A stretch of DNA of 64,000 bases from CAVRQM01 sp963723455 (GTDB lineage: Bacteria > Pseudomonadota > Alphaproteobacteria > Acetobacterales > Acetobacteraceae). The translations under genes and the position numbers were made by a program. Numbering within the stretch: position 1 is the stretch's first letter; every line of letters starts with the position of its first letter. The notes beneath the pieces are model-generated. The model was not told where the DNA came from and searched no databases. It saw nothing but the letters and a program-made list of their open reading frames with translations. Shown piece by piece: positions 26,532 through 37,334 of the stretch. The DNA is taken from contig CAVRQM010000001.1 in the NCBI GenBank assembly GCA_963723455.1, forward strand, positions 434,001-498,000, written 5' to 3'.

Positions 26532-29500
26532 ATGGCCACCATCAGCTGGACGCCTGACACGGACGGCGATTGGGGAAACCGGCTTGACTGGAGCGGCGGA
26601 TCGGCGCCGGGGCCGGCCGACGCCGTGCTGCTCGACACGGCGGACCCGCATACCGTCACCCACAGCACCGGCGGCAGCCCGGTCGCCAGCCTGACCGCGA
26701 TCACCGATCGGCTGGCGATGACTGGCGGCGCGCTGCGGGTCGCCGGCACGGCGAGCCTCGGCGCGGGCCTGACGCTGACCGGCGGCAGCCTGGCCCTGGT
26801 CGGCGGCGGCGCGATCGCCGGCGGGCTGGTGGCCACCGGCGGCACGCTCAGCCTCGGCGTCCGCACGACCACGCGGATCTCCGGCGCAGCGAGCTTCGCC
26901 GGGCAGACCAGCCTTGCGGGCCCGGGCACCCTGGCCACGAGCGGCGCGACCAGCATCGGCGCGGACGGCAGCGCGGTGCTGCTGGGCGGCGGGCTGACCT
27001 GGAGCAATGCCGGCGCTGCGACCTTGGGCGGCAGCCTGACCGCCACGACCCCGGCGCACGTCGTCAATGCCGCAGGTGCGACTCTGTCGCTGACCAGCGA
27101 CGCCGCAGCCATCCTGGCGCCGGCTGGTGGGATGACTCTGAGCAACGCCGGAACGCTGGCCAAGACCGGCGGCGCCGGCGCCAGCCGGATCGACGCTTTG
27201 CTGACCAGCACCGGCACGATCGCCATTGCCTCCGGCACGATCGAGCTGACCGCCAACGCCACGATCGGCGGCGCGCTGACCGGGGCCGGCACGCTGGACC
27301 TGCGAGGCGCGGCGAACCATCTCGCGAACCTGACCAGCGACGCCGCGACGACGCTGCAGATCGACGGCGGAACGATGGCGGCCGTGGCCGGCAGCACGCT
27401 GGGCGGGGTGCAGGCGCAGCAGGCGAGGCTGCTGACCAGCGGCAGCGTCGGGGTGACCGGCAGGTTCGCGCTGGCCGGCGGGACGCTGGGCATCACCGGG
27501 CTGCTCACCCTGTCGGGCAGCGCCAGCCTGCTGGGCGGCTGCACTATCCAGGAGCCGGGCACGCTGGCCACCATGGGCCAGACCACGGTGGGCGCGGACG
27601 GGCTGGCGGTCGCCCTCTCGCATGCCGTCTGGAGGAATGGCGGCGCGCTGACGCTGGATTCGGCGATCGCGGCAAGCGGCGGCGCCGGCATCGTCAACCT
27701 GGCGGGCGGCAGCTTCGGGTTCGGCGCCGACGCCGGCGGGCTGACGATCGCGGGCGGCCACGCAGGCCTGGTCAACGCCGGCACGCTGGCCAAGCTGGCA
27801 GGCAGCGGCGTCAGTACCGGTCGGCTGGCAGGTCAGCAGCACCGGCACGATCGCGGTCGCCTCCGGCACGCTTGAGCTGATGAGCGGCGCCGCGATCAGC
27901 GGGGCGATCAGCGGCGGCGGGATGCTGCTGTTCGGCGCCGGCATCGCCAGCGTGGCGGCAGGGACGGCGATCGCAGTGGCCGACCTCGCGGTGGCCGGCG
28001 CGGCGGTGACGCTGGGCGGCGGCCGCGCCGTGGGGCTGACAATCAGTTCCGGCACGCTCGCCATCGCCGCCGGAGTCGCGGCGGCGGCGCTTTCGGTGTC
28101 CGGCGGCTCGCTGGCGCTGCGGGCGGGCAGCCTGTCGATCGCTGGCCCGGCCAGCCTTTCGGGCGGCGCGGCGATCGCCGGGCCGGGCACGCTGGCCACC
28201 GCCGGCCTGACGACACTGGCGGCCGACGGCGCGACGATTACGCTGGGCGGTGGCGCGACCTGGAGCAATGCGGGAACCGTTATCGCCACCGGCGCGCTGC
28301 AATGCGCCGGCCCGCCCGGCATCGCGTTCATCAACGCCTCCGGCGCGGCGTTCGATCTGGAAACCGACGTCGCCGGCATCCTCGGCGGCCCGAGCACATT
28401 CGGCAATGCCGGCACCCTGGCCAAGCTCGGCGGCAGCGGCGTCAGCACCGTGGACTCGGCGCTGACCAGCACCGGCACGATCACCGTCGCGTCCGGCACG
28501 CTGGACCTCGCCGGCGGCGGCACGATCGGCGGCATCGTGGGCGGAATCCGGCACGCTGCTGCTGGGCGGCGGCAGTTTCGCCGTTGCCGGCGGCACCGTA
28601 TCGCAGGTGGGCAGCCTGGTCGTCGGCGGCGGATCGGTCGCGTTCGACGGCGCACCCGGGACCGGCTGCACCGTCGCCGGCGGGCTGCGTGTGACGTCCG
28701 CCGCGCTGGCGATCGCGCCGGGGGGCACCCTCTCGCTGCTGGGGGCCGCCACCTTCAGCGACGCCGCCACGATCGCCGGCCCCGGCACGCTGTCCACGCA
28801 TGGCGCGGTGATGATCGGCGGCGACGGATCATCGGCCAGCTTCACCGACGGGCTGACATGGACCAATTCCGGAGGCGTCACCGCGCTGGGCCAGATCGAC
28901 GCCGGCGGCGCGGCGTCGGTCAGCTTCGACAACGCCGCAGGTGCTACGTTCGATCTGGCCAGCGATGCGGCCGGCATCGCCCAGACCGGCGCCACCAGCA
29001 GTTTCGACAATGCCGGAACACTGGCCAAGACCGGCGGCGGCGGGGTCAGCTCGGTATTCAGCATCGTCGATAGCACGGGCACGCTGACCGCCGGCAGCGG
29101 CACGCTGGCGCTGGAGTTCTCCGCCACCCTGTCAGGCGTGGCGGGCGGCGTCGGCGGCGGCAGGCTGCTGCTGGTCAATGGCGCGACCACCTCCGGCGCC
29201 CTGGCGATCACCGACGACGGCAAGGCTGCCAGCGTCCAGCTCTCCAGCAGCTATGCGAACTGGTTCAACGGCGGCGCGGTGTCCGATGCGGGGCTGGTGG
29301 TGCTGGGCGACGCGACCGATAGCGGCCCAGCGTTCCTGTATAATGCGGGTGCCTGGAATCTTGCCGGCGACGATGCGGGACTGGCGGCGATGGGGCAGGT
29401 GCTGGTCACCAATGCCGGCACGCTCGCCAAGACCGCCGGCTCCGGGGTGTCCGCCATCGGTTTCAGCCTCGCCAATTCCGGGCTGATCGACGCCGCCTCG

Positions 29501-30007
29501 GGCACCCTGGATGTGCAGGGCGCGATCAGCGGCATCGGCCAACTGCGCATCGAGGCCGGCAGCACGCTGGAACTGGGCGCCGCACCTGGCAGCGGTCAGA
29601 CGCTTACCATGGCCGGCGGCGGCGCCACCCTGAAACTGGACCAGCCCGCCTCCGTGGCCGCGCCGATCCAGGCGCTCGGTGCCGGAGATCGCATCGACCT
29701 GGCCGGCATCGCGGCGACCGGGGCCAGCGTCAGCGGCAACGTGCTGACCGTGCAGACGGCGGGCGGCGGTTTCACCTTCGCCGGCTCGGCAAGCCTCTCG
29801 GGGTTGCAGGCGCAGGTCGCGTCCGACGGATCCGGTGGCAGCCTGGTCACGCTGTCGCCCGCCGCGCTGCTGGCCGACCTGCTGCCTGGTCTGGCGGCCG
29901 CGACGCCGGCCTGGACGGCGCAGCCCGGCGTCCCGGCGGTCGGCGGGTCGCCTTCCTGCTGGCTGGCGCAGCAGGCCCCGCCGACTGTGCTGCTGGGGGG
30001 GCATTGA
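26532..30007 (+). CDS. Large beta-repeat surface protein, two apparent frameshifts
   Basis: About 1,157 residues in three overlapping frames. MATISWTPDTDGDWGNRLDW opens like N-termini of exported beta-helix proteins. Four or more degenerate modules of about 200-250 residues follow, each with PGTLAT-type (AGPGTLATSG), DGSAVLLGGGLTWSNAG and NAGTLAKTGG strings and ending in TSTGTIAIASGTIEL. Breaks at 27811-27825 and 28542-28549 each need one base removed; the repeat register stays intact across both. No signal peptide, autotransporter barrel or LPXTG motif was seen, so Type I or two-partner export is guessed. Likely adhesin or surface layer component; family not certain. Confidence 0.65.
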
Positions 30008-30044
30008 AGCCCGACAGCAGAACCCGGCGGCTCGATCTCTTCGG

Positions 30045-30740
30045 CTATGCGGGGCGGCGCAGCGCGGCGAGCGGCCGGAGCGCGTTGCCCCTGGTGTCGA
30101 AATTGGCCGGGGCGAGCCAGGCCAGCAGCGCGTCGCGACACGGGCCCCATTCGTCGCCGACGATGCTGAACATCGCGGTGTCGCGCAGCCGACCCTTGAC
30201 GACGGTGTGGGCGCGCAGGATGCCCTCGAAGCTGAAGCCGATACTGTCCGCGGCGCGGCGGCTGGGCGCGTTCAGCGCGTTGCATTTCCACACCAGCCGG
30301 CGATAGCCGAGTTCGTCGGCGGCCAGGCGCAGCAGCAGGAAGATCGCCTCGCGCGCCGCGCGGGTGCGCTGCATCGCCGGCGAGAACCAGATGTTTCCCA
30401 ATTCGATCGCCGCGTTCGCCGGCTGGATGTCCATCAGCGTGAGCCAGCCGGAGGCGACGCCGGTCGCAAGCGGGCGCACCGCCCAGGCCATCGGGTCATG
30501 CTGGCTGGCCATGGCCGCGACATGCGCCGCCATCGCCGTTTCGGTCGCGAACGGGCCGTAGCCCATGTAGTCCCAGCTTGCGTCGGCCTCGGCGGTGCCG
30601 CCGCGCGCCGCCTGGAACAACTCCGCTGCGTGACGGACATGCAGCGGTTCAAGCCGGCAGTATGCGCCGTCGATGCGCACCCGCGCCGGCAGCGGGCGCG
30701 GCGTCGCGTCCACCAGCGGCCCGATCGGGCGGTCACTCAT
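30045..30740 (-). CDS. GNAT-family N-acetyltransferase (RimJ/RimL type)
   Basis: 231 residues from ATG 30740, which overlaps the stop of the upstream flavoprotein gene (ATGA). Acceptor-domain strings LEPLHVRHAAELFQA and YMGYGPF, then IELGNIWFSPAMQRTRAAREAI with the acetyl-CoA-binding loop and YRRLVWKCNALNAPSRRAADSIGF are typical of RimJ/RimL-like acetyltransferases. The substrate may be a protein N-terminus or a small amine. Coupling to the flavoprotein suggests the two are made together. Confidence 0.88.
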   Translation of the reverse strand: MSDRPIGPLVDATPRPLPARVRIDGAYCRLEPLHVRHAAELFQAARGGTAEADASWDYMGYGPFATETAMAAHVAAMASQHDPMAWAVRPLATGVASGWLTLMDIQPANAAIELGNIWFSPAMQRTRAAREAIFLLLRLAADELGYRRLVWKCNALNAPSRRAADSIGFSFEGILRAHTVVKGRLRDTAMFSIVGDEWGPCRDALLAWLAPANFDTRGNALRPLAALRRPA

Positions 30741-33700
30741 TCCGCTGCAATCGCCGGGCGGGCGTGCAGCAGGCGCAGGCTGCGGTCGATCCACTGCGCG
30801 GTGATCTTCTCCTGCACGCCGTTCTGCCGCAGCCGCTCATGCAGCGCCGGAAAATCCACGCGGTCGAGCGCCTGATCCTGGTTGTAGCAGCTGAACACCA
30901 CGGTCCGCTCGCCGGTCACCGGATCGGTCTGCGGCTGCAGGCATTGCGCGCAGACCTCCTTCATCATGCATTGCATCGGGCTGTTGATCGAGCCGATGGC
31001 GGTGTGGCCGGGCCGCAGATACGGCGCGAGCACGCCATGCCGCGCCGCCCCCACCGCCTGCATCATGCGGTCCGAGCCGATCACCACCATGTGCTCGACC
31101 TCGGCAAGCGGCACGTCCTGCGCGCCGAGCCGGCCGCTGCCATACGCGGCCATCGCCTGCACGATGTTGCCGACGAACGTGCGGTCCTGCGGGCGGGTGG
31201 CGGGAAAGCCCGGGGCCTCGTCGCAGCACCAGACGATGACATCGGCAGCGCGCTCGATCTCCTCCACCTTGTAGCGGTCGGCGCGCGCCTTGTAGCCGGC
31301 GAAATACAGCACGCGGGAACCGGCCGCGCGCATCGCCGCGCCGATGCTGAACAGCACCGCGTTGCCCAGGCCGCCGCCGACCAGCGCCACCGTGCTGTCC
31401 GCCGGGATGTCGGTGGGCGTGCCGGTCGGTCCCATCAGCACCACCGGCTCGCCCGGCTTGAGCGTGGCGCACAAATCCGAGCTGCCGCCCATCTCCAGCG
31501 CGATCACCGAGACAAGTCCGGCATCGGGGTCGGTCCAGGCCCCGGTCATGGCCAGCCCCTCCATCGCCAGCAAGGTCGTGCCCACGCCCGCCTCGGTCAC
31601 GCGCGCGGCGTGCATCTCGAAGTTCTGCAGGCGATAGAACTGGCCGGGGCGGAAGGCGCGGGCGGCGGCGGGGGCGCGCAGCACGACCTCGATGATGGTG
31701 GGCGTCAGGCGGCGCACCCGATGCACCACGGCGCCCAGCGTGTCGCGGCACATGGCGATCACCGCGGCCCCGCCCTGCCCGGCCGCCGGCTGTGCGGCAA
31801 GGGCGGCCGAGACCACCGGGTAGCCGCGCTTGGCGCTGCCCATCGCCTTGACCACGTTGCCGAAGAAACTCGGGTGCAGATCGCCGAAGAAGCTGATGAG
31901 CCGCCCGGTGTTCCCGTCGCGGTGCATCATCACCTGCGCCGCATCCGGCTTCGCCAAGCCGCGCACCGGCGTCACCGGATGGCCGTGCTCGTCGATCGCC
32001 TGGAAATACCGGCCGTCCAGGCGGATGCGGTCGTCCTCGCGGGCGAGCACGGTGTTCGGCTGGGTGCCGGCGGCGACCAGCACGCTGCCCGCCGGCAGCA
32101 CGATCTCGCTGCCGTCGGCGTGGCTGCAGCGCAGCGCCGATGCGTGGCCGAAGCGGTCAACCTCCACCGCGAGCGGCGCCAGCCCCTCGGCAAAGCGCAC
32201 GCCTTCCTCCATCGCCTTGGCCACTTCCTCGTGATTCAGCGTGTAGCTGGGCGCGTCGGTCAGGCGGCGGCGATACGCGACGGTGGCGCCGCCCCACGAG
32301 TTCGAGCAACTGCGCGATCGCCGGCGCGCGGTCCTCGCGCGCGGCGGCCTCGCGTTCGGCGCGGATCGAAGCGGCATGGACCAGGAAGGTGGCCGCGGTA
32401 TGCTGCTCCTCCTCGGTCCAGCCAGCCTGGACCGCCGCCTCGCCCCGCTCCATGACCAGCGTGCGATGGCGGCGCGCGAATTTTTCGACCTGGCGCACGT
32501 AGTAGGCGAGGCTTTCGGTCGCGGTGTCGATCGCCGTCAGCCCGCCGCCGATCACCACCACCGGCAGGCGGATCTGCAGGTTGGCGATCGAGCTTTCCTT
32601 CGCCGCGCCCGACAATTGCAGCGCCATGAGGAAGTCGCTCGCCTGGCGCACGCCGCGCGCCAGGCCGTTCGGCATGTCGATCACCGTCGGCCGGCCGGCG
32701 CCCATGCACAACGCGACGTGATCGAAACCCATGCGCCAGGCGTCGTCGATCGACAGCGTGGCGCCGCCGCCGAAGCGCACGCCGCCGAACATCGCGAATT
32801 GCGCGCGCCGCTCCAGCAGCAGGCGCACGAGCTTCAGGTAGTTCTTGTTCCAGCGCACGGTGATGCCGTATTCGGCGACGCCGCCAAAGCCGGCCATGAT
32901 GCGGTCATCCAGATCCTCGAACAGCGCGTCCGCGTCACGGATCGGCGCGGTGGCGTCGAAGCCGAGCGGTTCGATCTTCAGCCCGTCCACCGCGACGACG
33001 CTGTGCCCGTCATTCATCAGGTGATGCGCCAGCGTGAAGCCGGCCGGCCCCAGCCCCACCACCAGCACCGCGCGGCCGCTGTCGGGCCGGGGCAGCGGGC
33101 GGCGGATGTCGAGCGGGTTCCAGCGCGTCAGCAGCGCGTAGATCTCGAACCCCCAGGGCAGTTCGAGCACCTGCCGCAAGATCGAGGTTTCCGCCTGCGG
33201 GATATCGACCGGCTCCTGCTTCTGGTAGATGCAGGCCTTCATGCAGTCGTTGCAGATGCGGTGGCCGGTGGCGGCCATCATCGGGTTGTCCACCGCGATC
33301 GTCGCGAACGCCGCCAGCAGGTGGCCCTGCGCGCGCAGCTCGTGCATTTCGGAGATCTTCTCGTCCAGCGGGCACCCGGCGAGCGTTACGCCGAACGGGC
33401 TTTTCTGGAACGCGCCGGTCTTGCGATCGCGCAGGCCCTTGCTGCACGAATCCTTGCCCTGGCTGTGGCACCAGATGCAGTAGTTCATCTGGTCCAGCGC
33501 GTGCTGCTCGTCCATGCCCGGATCGGTCAGCGAAAATCCCTGGCGCTGCCGCCAGTGGCTCGCCGGCAGGCGCAGCATCGTCACCCCGTCGCGCTCGACG
33601 GTCTCGACCGGCACCAGGCGCTGCGGGTCGGTGCGGTGCGGCACATGGAACAGCGTGCCGCCGCCATGCAGCGCCTGCCCCGCAGGCGTCAGCGTGGCCC

Positions 33701-34193
33701 ACGCGGCATAGCGCATCGCCATGTCGAGCAGCTCGGCGCGCTCGTTGGCCTGCCAGGCATCGACATGGGTGGCGAACGCCCGCTCATCCAGCGGCGTCGC
33801 CATCGCCTGCTCCAGCGCAACACGCATCGCCGGCGCGTCGAAGCCGGTCGGGTCGGGATATTTCCTGACCGCCTGGCGCTGCACGAACAGCCGCTTGCAG
33901 GCATGGATCGGGTCGAGTGCGGCCGTGCGCGCGGCGATCTCGGCCAGTTCGGCCTGGATGCCGAACAGCCGGCCGACAAAGTCCTGCACCGCCGGGCCGA
34001 GGGCGACGACCAGCTGGCCTTCCGCGCGGGCGTCCAGCCCGGCAGGCTCGGCGCGGGCGGCCATCAGGCGGGCGTGCAGCTCCGGCTCGGCTTCGGCCAG
34101 GTGCGCCACGAACTGCCGGTCAAGCCGGACCAGGCCGTCACGGGTGGCGAGGTCGGAGAAGGTCGAGCCGAAGCCAAGGGTCGCAGCGTCCAT
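30737..34193 (-). CDS. Large FAD/Fe-S oxidoreductase with C-terminal ferredoxin-NADP-reductase domain; one apparent frameshift
   Basis: About 1,151 residues, start MDAATLGFG. N-terminal third is unassigned. Near residues 245-330 cysteine groups CIWCHSQGKDSCSKG and HRICNDCMKACIYQ suggest two 4Fe-4S clusters, as in GltD and dihydropyrimidine dehydrogenase. A GltD-like FAD domain follows (VVGLGPAGFTLAHHL) with an NAD(P) motif VVVIGGGLTAIDTA. The frame breaks at 32298-32303 (GAACTC on the coding strand, expected GAATC) and resumes at ESWGGATVAYRRRLTDAP. The last 350 residues resemble PyrK/FNR reductases: FRPGQFYRLQNF, VALVGGGLGNAVLF and a final cysteine cluster CMMKEVCAQCLQ. Probably channels NAD(P)H electrons; acceptor unknown. 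Confidence 0.8.
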
Positions 34194-34373
34194 TGTCGTC
34201 CCGTTCAGGTGAGCAGGCAACAGGTGCCTTTCAGCGGTCATCATTGCAAGCCAGGGGATGGGCAAGGCAGGGCTGGCTTGCAGTCCGCGATCAGGACGGG
34301 CCGCGCCGATGGTCGTCGCACCAGACAGGCGGCCGGGCCGGCAGTCGCCGGGGACAGGGCAGCCCAGCCGGGC

Positions 34374-35933
34374 TCACCCGCCGGATTTCAACGCCAGGTC
34401 GCGCAGCCCCAGGCAGATCAGGAACGCCGCCGCCAGCAGCACCACCAGCGCCGTGAACCCCCAATGGAACCCGCCGGCCAGTGCTGCCCGCGCCACCGCG
34501 CGCAGGCCCGGATCGGCGGCCAGGGCGTGCGCCCCGTGCACGCCCTGGCCGCTGGCTCCGCGCAGCGCCGCCAGATCGACGCGGTGGCCGCCGCCATGCG
34601 CCGCCATGCCGGCGGCAAAGCGGCTGGCCAGCAGCGAGCCGGCGATGGTGGTGCCGAACGCGCCGCCCATCGAGCGCAGGAACAGCAGGCTGCCGGTGGC
34701 CGCACCCACGTCGCGCCGCTCGGCCGCGTTCTGCACCACGACCAGGCTGGTCGGCATGCAGGTGCCGATGCCGAAGCCCACCACCGCCATCGCCACGATC
34801 AGCACCCAGCGCGGCGTATCCGGGCCCAGCGCCGCCAGCAGGGCATAGCCCAGGGTGGCAGCACCCAGGCCGCCCAGCAGGATCGGCCGGCCACGCCCCA
34901 GCCAGCGCGCGAACTGGCCGGACACGTAGGCGCCGACCACGTTGCAGGCCAGATAGGGCACGATCAGCACGCCGGCGGCCTCGGCGCTGGCGCCGCGCAG
35001 AAGCTGGAAGAACAGCGGCAGCAGGAAAATCGCTCCAAACGTGCCGGCCGAGGCGATCGAGGCTATGGTGACACCGCGCACGAACACGTCGCTGGCGAAC
35101 AGTCGCGGCGGCAGCAGCGGATCCGACGCCCGCCGCTCCTGCCAGACCAGCGCCGCCAGCAGCGCCACTGAGCCCGCGCCCAGCGCCAGCATCGGCCATG
35201 ACAGCCACGGATACACATTGCCGCCCCAGCTCATCAGCATCAGCAGCGCCGTCGTCACGCAGGCCAGCAAAGCCGCGCCGAGATAGTCGATCCGCGACCG
35301 CCGATTGGGCACCGGCAACATGCGCAGCGCGCGGCTGGACAGCAGGAACGCCGCCGCCCCCAGCGGCAGGTTGATCCAGAAAATCCAGCGCCAGGAAAAC
35401 TGGTCGGTGATCCAGCCGCCCAGGATCGGCCCGGCGATGCTGGCCACGCCCCAGGCGCTGGCCATGTAGCCCTGATAGCGGCCGCGCTCGCGCGGTGCGA
35501 TCACGTCGGCGATCGCCGCCTGCGCCATCGCCATCAGGCCGGCCCCGCCCAGCCCCTGCAGCGCCCGCGCGCCGATCAGCTGCCAAAGGCTCTGCGCCGC
35601 GCCGCACAGCATGGAGGCCGCGACGAACACCGCGATGGCCGGCAGCAGCAGCGCGCGGCGGCCATAGATGTCCGACAGCTTGCCATAGATCGGCGTCGCC
35701 GCGGTCGAGGTCAGCAGGTACGCGGACACGATCCAGGCCAGATGACCGAAGCCGTGCAGATCGGCGGCGATGGCCGGCACCGCCGGGATCACCACGGTCT
35801 GGTCGATCGCCGCCATGAAGATGCACAGCAGTATGCCCAGGATGACCCGCAGCACCTCCTGATGCGTGAACCGCGGCACGCCATCAAGGGCGGCCGCCGC
35901 GCGGTCGGGAGCGGTTGGGGCGATGCTGTCCAT
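34374..35933 (-). CDS. DHA2-family MFS multidrug exporter (EmrB/QacA type)
   Basis: 519 residues with fourteen predicted membrane helices. IFMAAIDQTVVIPAVPAIAA in helix 1 carries the acidic residue and D1-like motif of DHA2 pumps. Motif A (YGKLSDIYGRRALLL) sits between helices 2 and 3 and antiporter motif C (WGVASIAGPILGGWI) in helix 5. The family exports drugs or metabolites in exchange for protons. No membrane-fusion partner (EmrA) is adjacent. ATG 35933 is preceded by a 264-base gap toward the divergent small secreted gene. Confidence 0.92.
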   Translation of the reverse strand: MDSIAPTAPDRAAAALDGVPRFTHQEVLRVILGILLCIFMAAIDQTVVIPAVPAIAADLHGFGHLAWIVSAYLLTSTAATPIYGKLSDIYGRRALLLPAIAVFVAASMLCGAAQSLWQLIGARALQGLGGAGLMAMAQAAIADVIAPRERGRYQGYMASAWGVASIAGPILGGWITDQFSWRWIFWINLPLGAAAFLLSSRALRMLPVPNRRSRIDYLGAALLACVTTALLMLMSWGGNVYPWLSWPMLALGAGSVALLAALVWQERRASDPLLPPRLFASDVFVRGVTIASIASAGTFGAIFLLPLFFQLLRGASAEAAGVLIVPYLACNVVGAYVSGQFARWLGRGRPILLGGLGAATLGYALLAALGPDTPRWVLIVAMAVVGFGIGTCMPTSLVVVQNAAERRDVGAATGSLLFLRSMGGAFGTTIAGSLLASRFAAGMAAHGGGHRVDLAALRGASGQGVHGAHALAADPGLRAVARAALAGGFHWGFTALVVLLAAAFLICLGLRDLALKSGG

Positions 35934-36197
35934 GCTGCGATGCGAAATCTACGGCGGCGCAGGTCGCCGCGCCAGGGTGGCGCTGTCCGACGTCTCACAT
36001 GGCAGCCATTACATCACGGCCATTCGTAGCGGTCGGGCGCAAAGATTCGGCCTGGAACCGACAAAATCGCCCCGTATGGACGGTTGGTTCAACATTGCAC
36101 AATGATATGTGAAGCTTGCGCAGACAACTTCCGCCCCCAAACTCCGTAAAGTTGCCCGGCTGGCTTGGCTGTGCAACTGAATACACGGAGGTATGCA

Positions 36198-36455
36198 ATG
36201 CGTATTCTTCTTCTTACAATGGCGGGTATTGGATTGTCTGGTTTCGGCATGACCCTGACCGCGCCGGCCTGGGCTGGTCCGACGGCCGATCAGGCCGCAG
36301 CCGAAAGCCTGGAGCCGGCGACCAACTCGGGCGTGCCGCAGCCGGAGCCGCCGAGCGCCGCGGCCACCAACGGTCAGGTCAACCCGACCGTGATACCCGG
36401 CAATGGGCTGGCGCAGGACCGGATCACCGCGGCCCATGAAGTCGGGCAGCAGTAA
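36198..36455 (+). CDS. Small secreted protein of unknown function
   Basis: 85 residues. ATG 36198 has a strong ribosome-binding site (CGGAGGT at 36186-36192). Sec signal peptide MRILLLTMAGIGLSGFGM with probable cleavage after APAWA near residue 27. The mature part is acidic and rich in Ala, Pro, Gln and Asn (LEPATNSGVPQPEP) and looks unstructured. A strong terminator follows at 36470-36510, so it is a self-contained transcription unit. Family not recognised. Confidence 0.72.
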   Translation: MRILLLTMAGIGLSGFGMTLTAPAWAGPTADQAAAESLEPATNSGVPQPEPPSAAATNGQVNPTVIPGNGLAQDRITAAHEVGQQ

Positions 36456-36469
36456 CCCGGATGTCGAGG

Positions 36470-36510
36470 GCGCGGGGCGCGTGCGGTGCACGCGCCCCGC
36501 GCTGCGTTTT
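36470..36510 (+). terminator. Rho-independent terminator
   Basis: A perfect 15-bp GC-rich stem: GCGCGGGGCGCGTGC (36470-36484), loop GGT, GCACGCGCCCCGCGC (36488-36502), followed closely by TTTT (36507-36510). It lies 14 bases after the stop of the small secreted protein gene. Confidence 0.85.
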
Positions 36511-36628
36511 CCGACAGGCCCGACAGTGTTTCACGCTCAGCGAGTCGTAATCAGCGGGCCGAAAACCACCGCCTCGCCTGACGGTTGATCCACCACGCGC
36601 CAGCATCGGCGCAGGGAGGAACACCATC

Positions 36629-37285
36629 ATGCGACCGCTCACGCCGAGTACTGTCGTCGGCCTTGCGCTGGCTTTCACGACGCCGTGCATGGCGCAGTCC
36701 ACGCCCGCCCAGCAGCCGCCCGGAGTGACATCGCCCGGGCAGGAGTTGTCCGGGCAGACGTCAGCTGACGGAACCCAGCAGCAATCCCCGGCCTCGCCGC
36801 AATCCGGCGGCACAGGCTCGTCGAACACCGGGTCGGCAGATGCCGGCGGCGGCCAACAGGCGCAGGCGCAGCCCTCGGCGATCCAGCAAAAGATGCGAAG
36901 CGACTTGCAGCGCGCCGGATTTACCGACGTGCAAATCATGCCGGAGTTGTTCCTGGTGCGCGCGCACGATCCGCAGGGGCGGCCGGTGATGATGGTGGTC
37001 AATCCAGATTCGGTGGTCGCGATGACCCGGGTGGGCGCGCAGATGGGCGGCGGCACGGGAGGCGCGTCGGCAAATGGATCGAACCCGGACATGTCGGGTT
37101 CCAGCGGTTCCGGCGCCAGCGCATCAGGTTCGGGCGCATCCAGTTCGGGCGCATCCGGCTCGGGCGGTTCCAGCGCAGGCGGCGCCGGCCAGAACGGGCC
37201 GTTTGCGGCGCACGGCGCCAATCCGGGACCGGCGGGGATGGCGAACAACAGCGCCGGCGGCAACAGCAGCACCACGGGCCAATAG
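36629..37285 (+). CDS. Secreted Gly/Ser-rich protein with small conserved core
   Basis: 218 residues. GGAGGAAC precedes the ATG. Signal peptide MRPLTPSTVVGLALAFTTPC, likely cut after CMA-Q near residue 22. Residues 85-130 form the only structured piece: IQQKMRSDLQRAGFTDVQIM then FLVRAHDPQGRPVMMVVNPD, a pattern found in small periplasmic proteins of Rhizobiales and relatives that resembles a PepSY-like fold. The flanks are low-complexity Gln/Ser and Ser/Gly/Ala repeats. Function unknown; likely periplasmic or extracellular. It converges on the oxidoreductase gene at 37335. Confidence 0.72.
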   Translation: MRPLTPSTVVGLALAFTTPCMAQSTPAQQPPGVTSPGQELSGQTSADGTQQQSPASPQSGGTGSSNTGSADAGGGQQAQAQPSAIQQKMRSDLQRAGFTDVQIMPELFLVRAHDPQGRPVMMVVNPDSVVAMTRVGAQMGGGTGGASANGSNPDMSGSSGSGASASGSGASSSGASGSGGSSAGGAGQNGPFAAHGANPGPAGMANNSAGGNSSTTGQ

Positions 37286-37305
37286 CCCAAACCCTGCGCG
37301 CCGCC

Positions 37306-37332
37306 TCGCCGCCGGCGCGCTGCCGGCGGCGA
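37306..37332. terminator. Hairpin between convergent genes
   Basis: Perfect 11-bp inverted repeat TCGCCGCCGGC (37306-37316) and GCCGGCGGCGA (37322-37332) with a five-base loop, located in the 49-base gap between two convergent stop codons. No T run on either side; probably a bidirectional transcript-end structure. Confidence 0.55.
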
Positions 37333-37334
37333 CC

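Noticed and set aside
34194..34373. Small gene between the flavoprotein and the DHA2 exporter
   Set aside because: No frame with a ribosome-binding site or family motif was found in this 180-base gap.
32283..35171. A 962-codon plus-strand frame opposite the flavoprotein and DHA2 exporter
   Set aside because: Antisense of two well-supported genes, rich in Arg, Gln and His as expected for a shadow frame.
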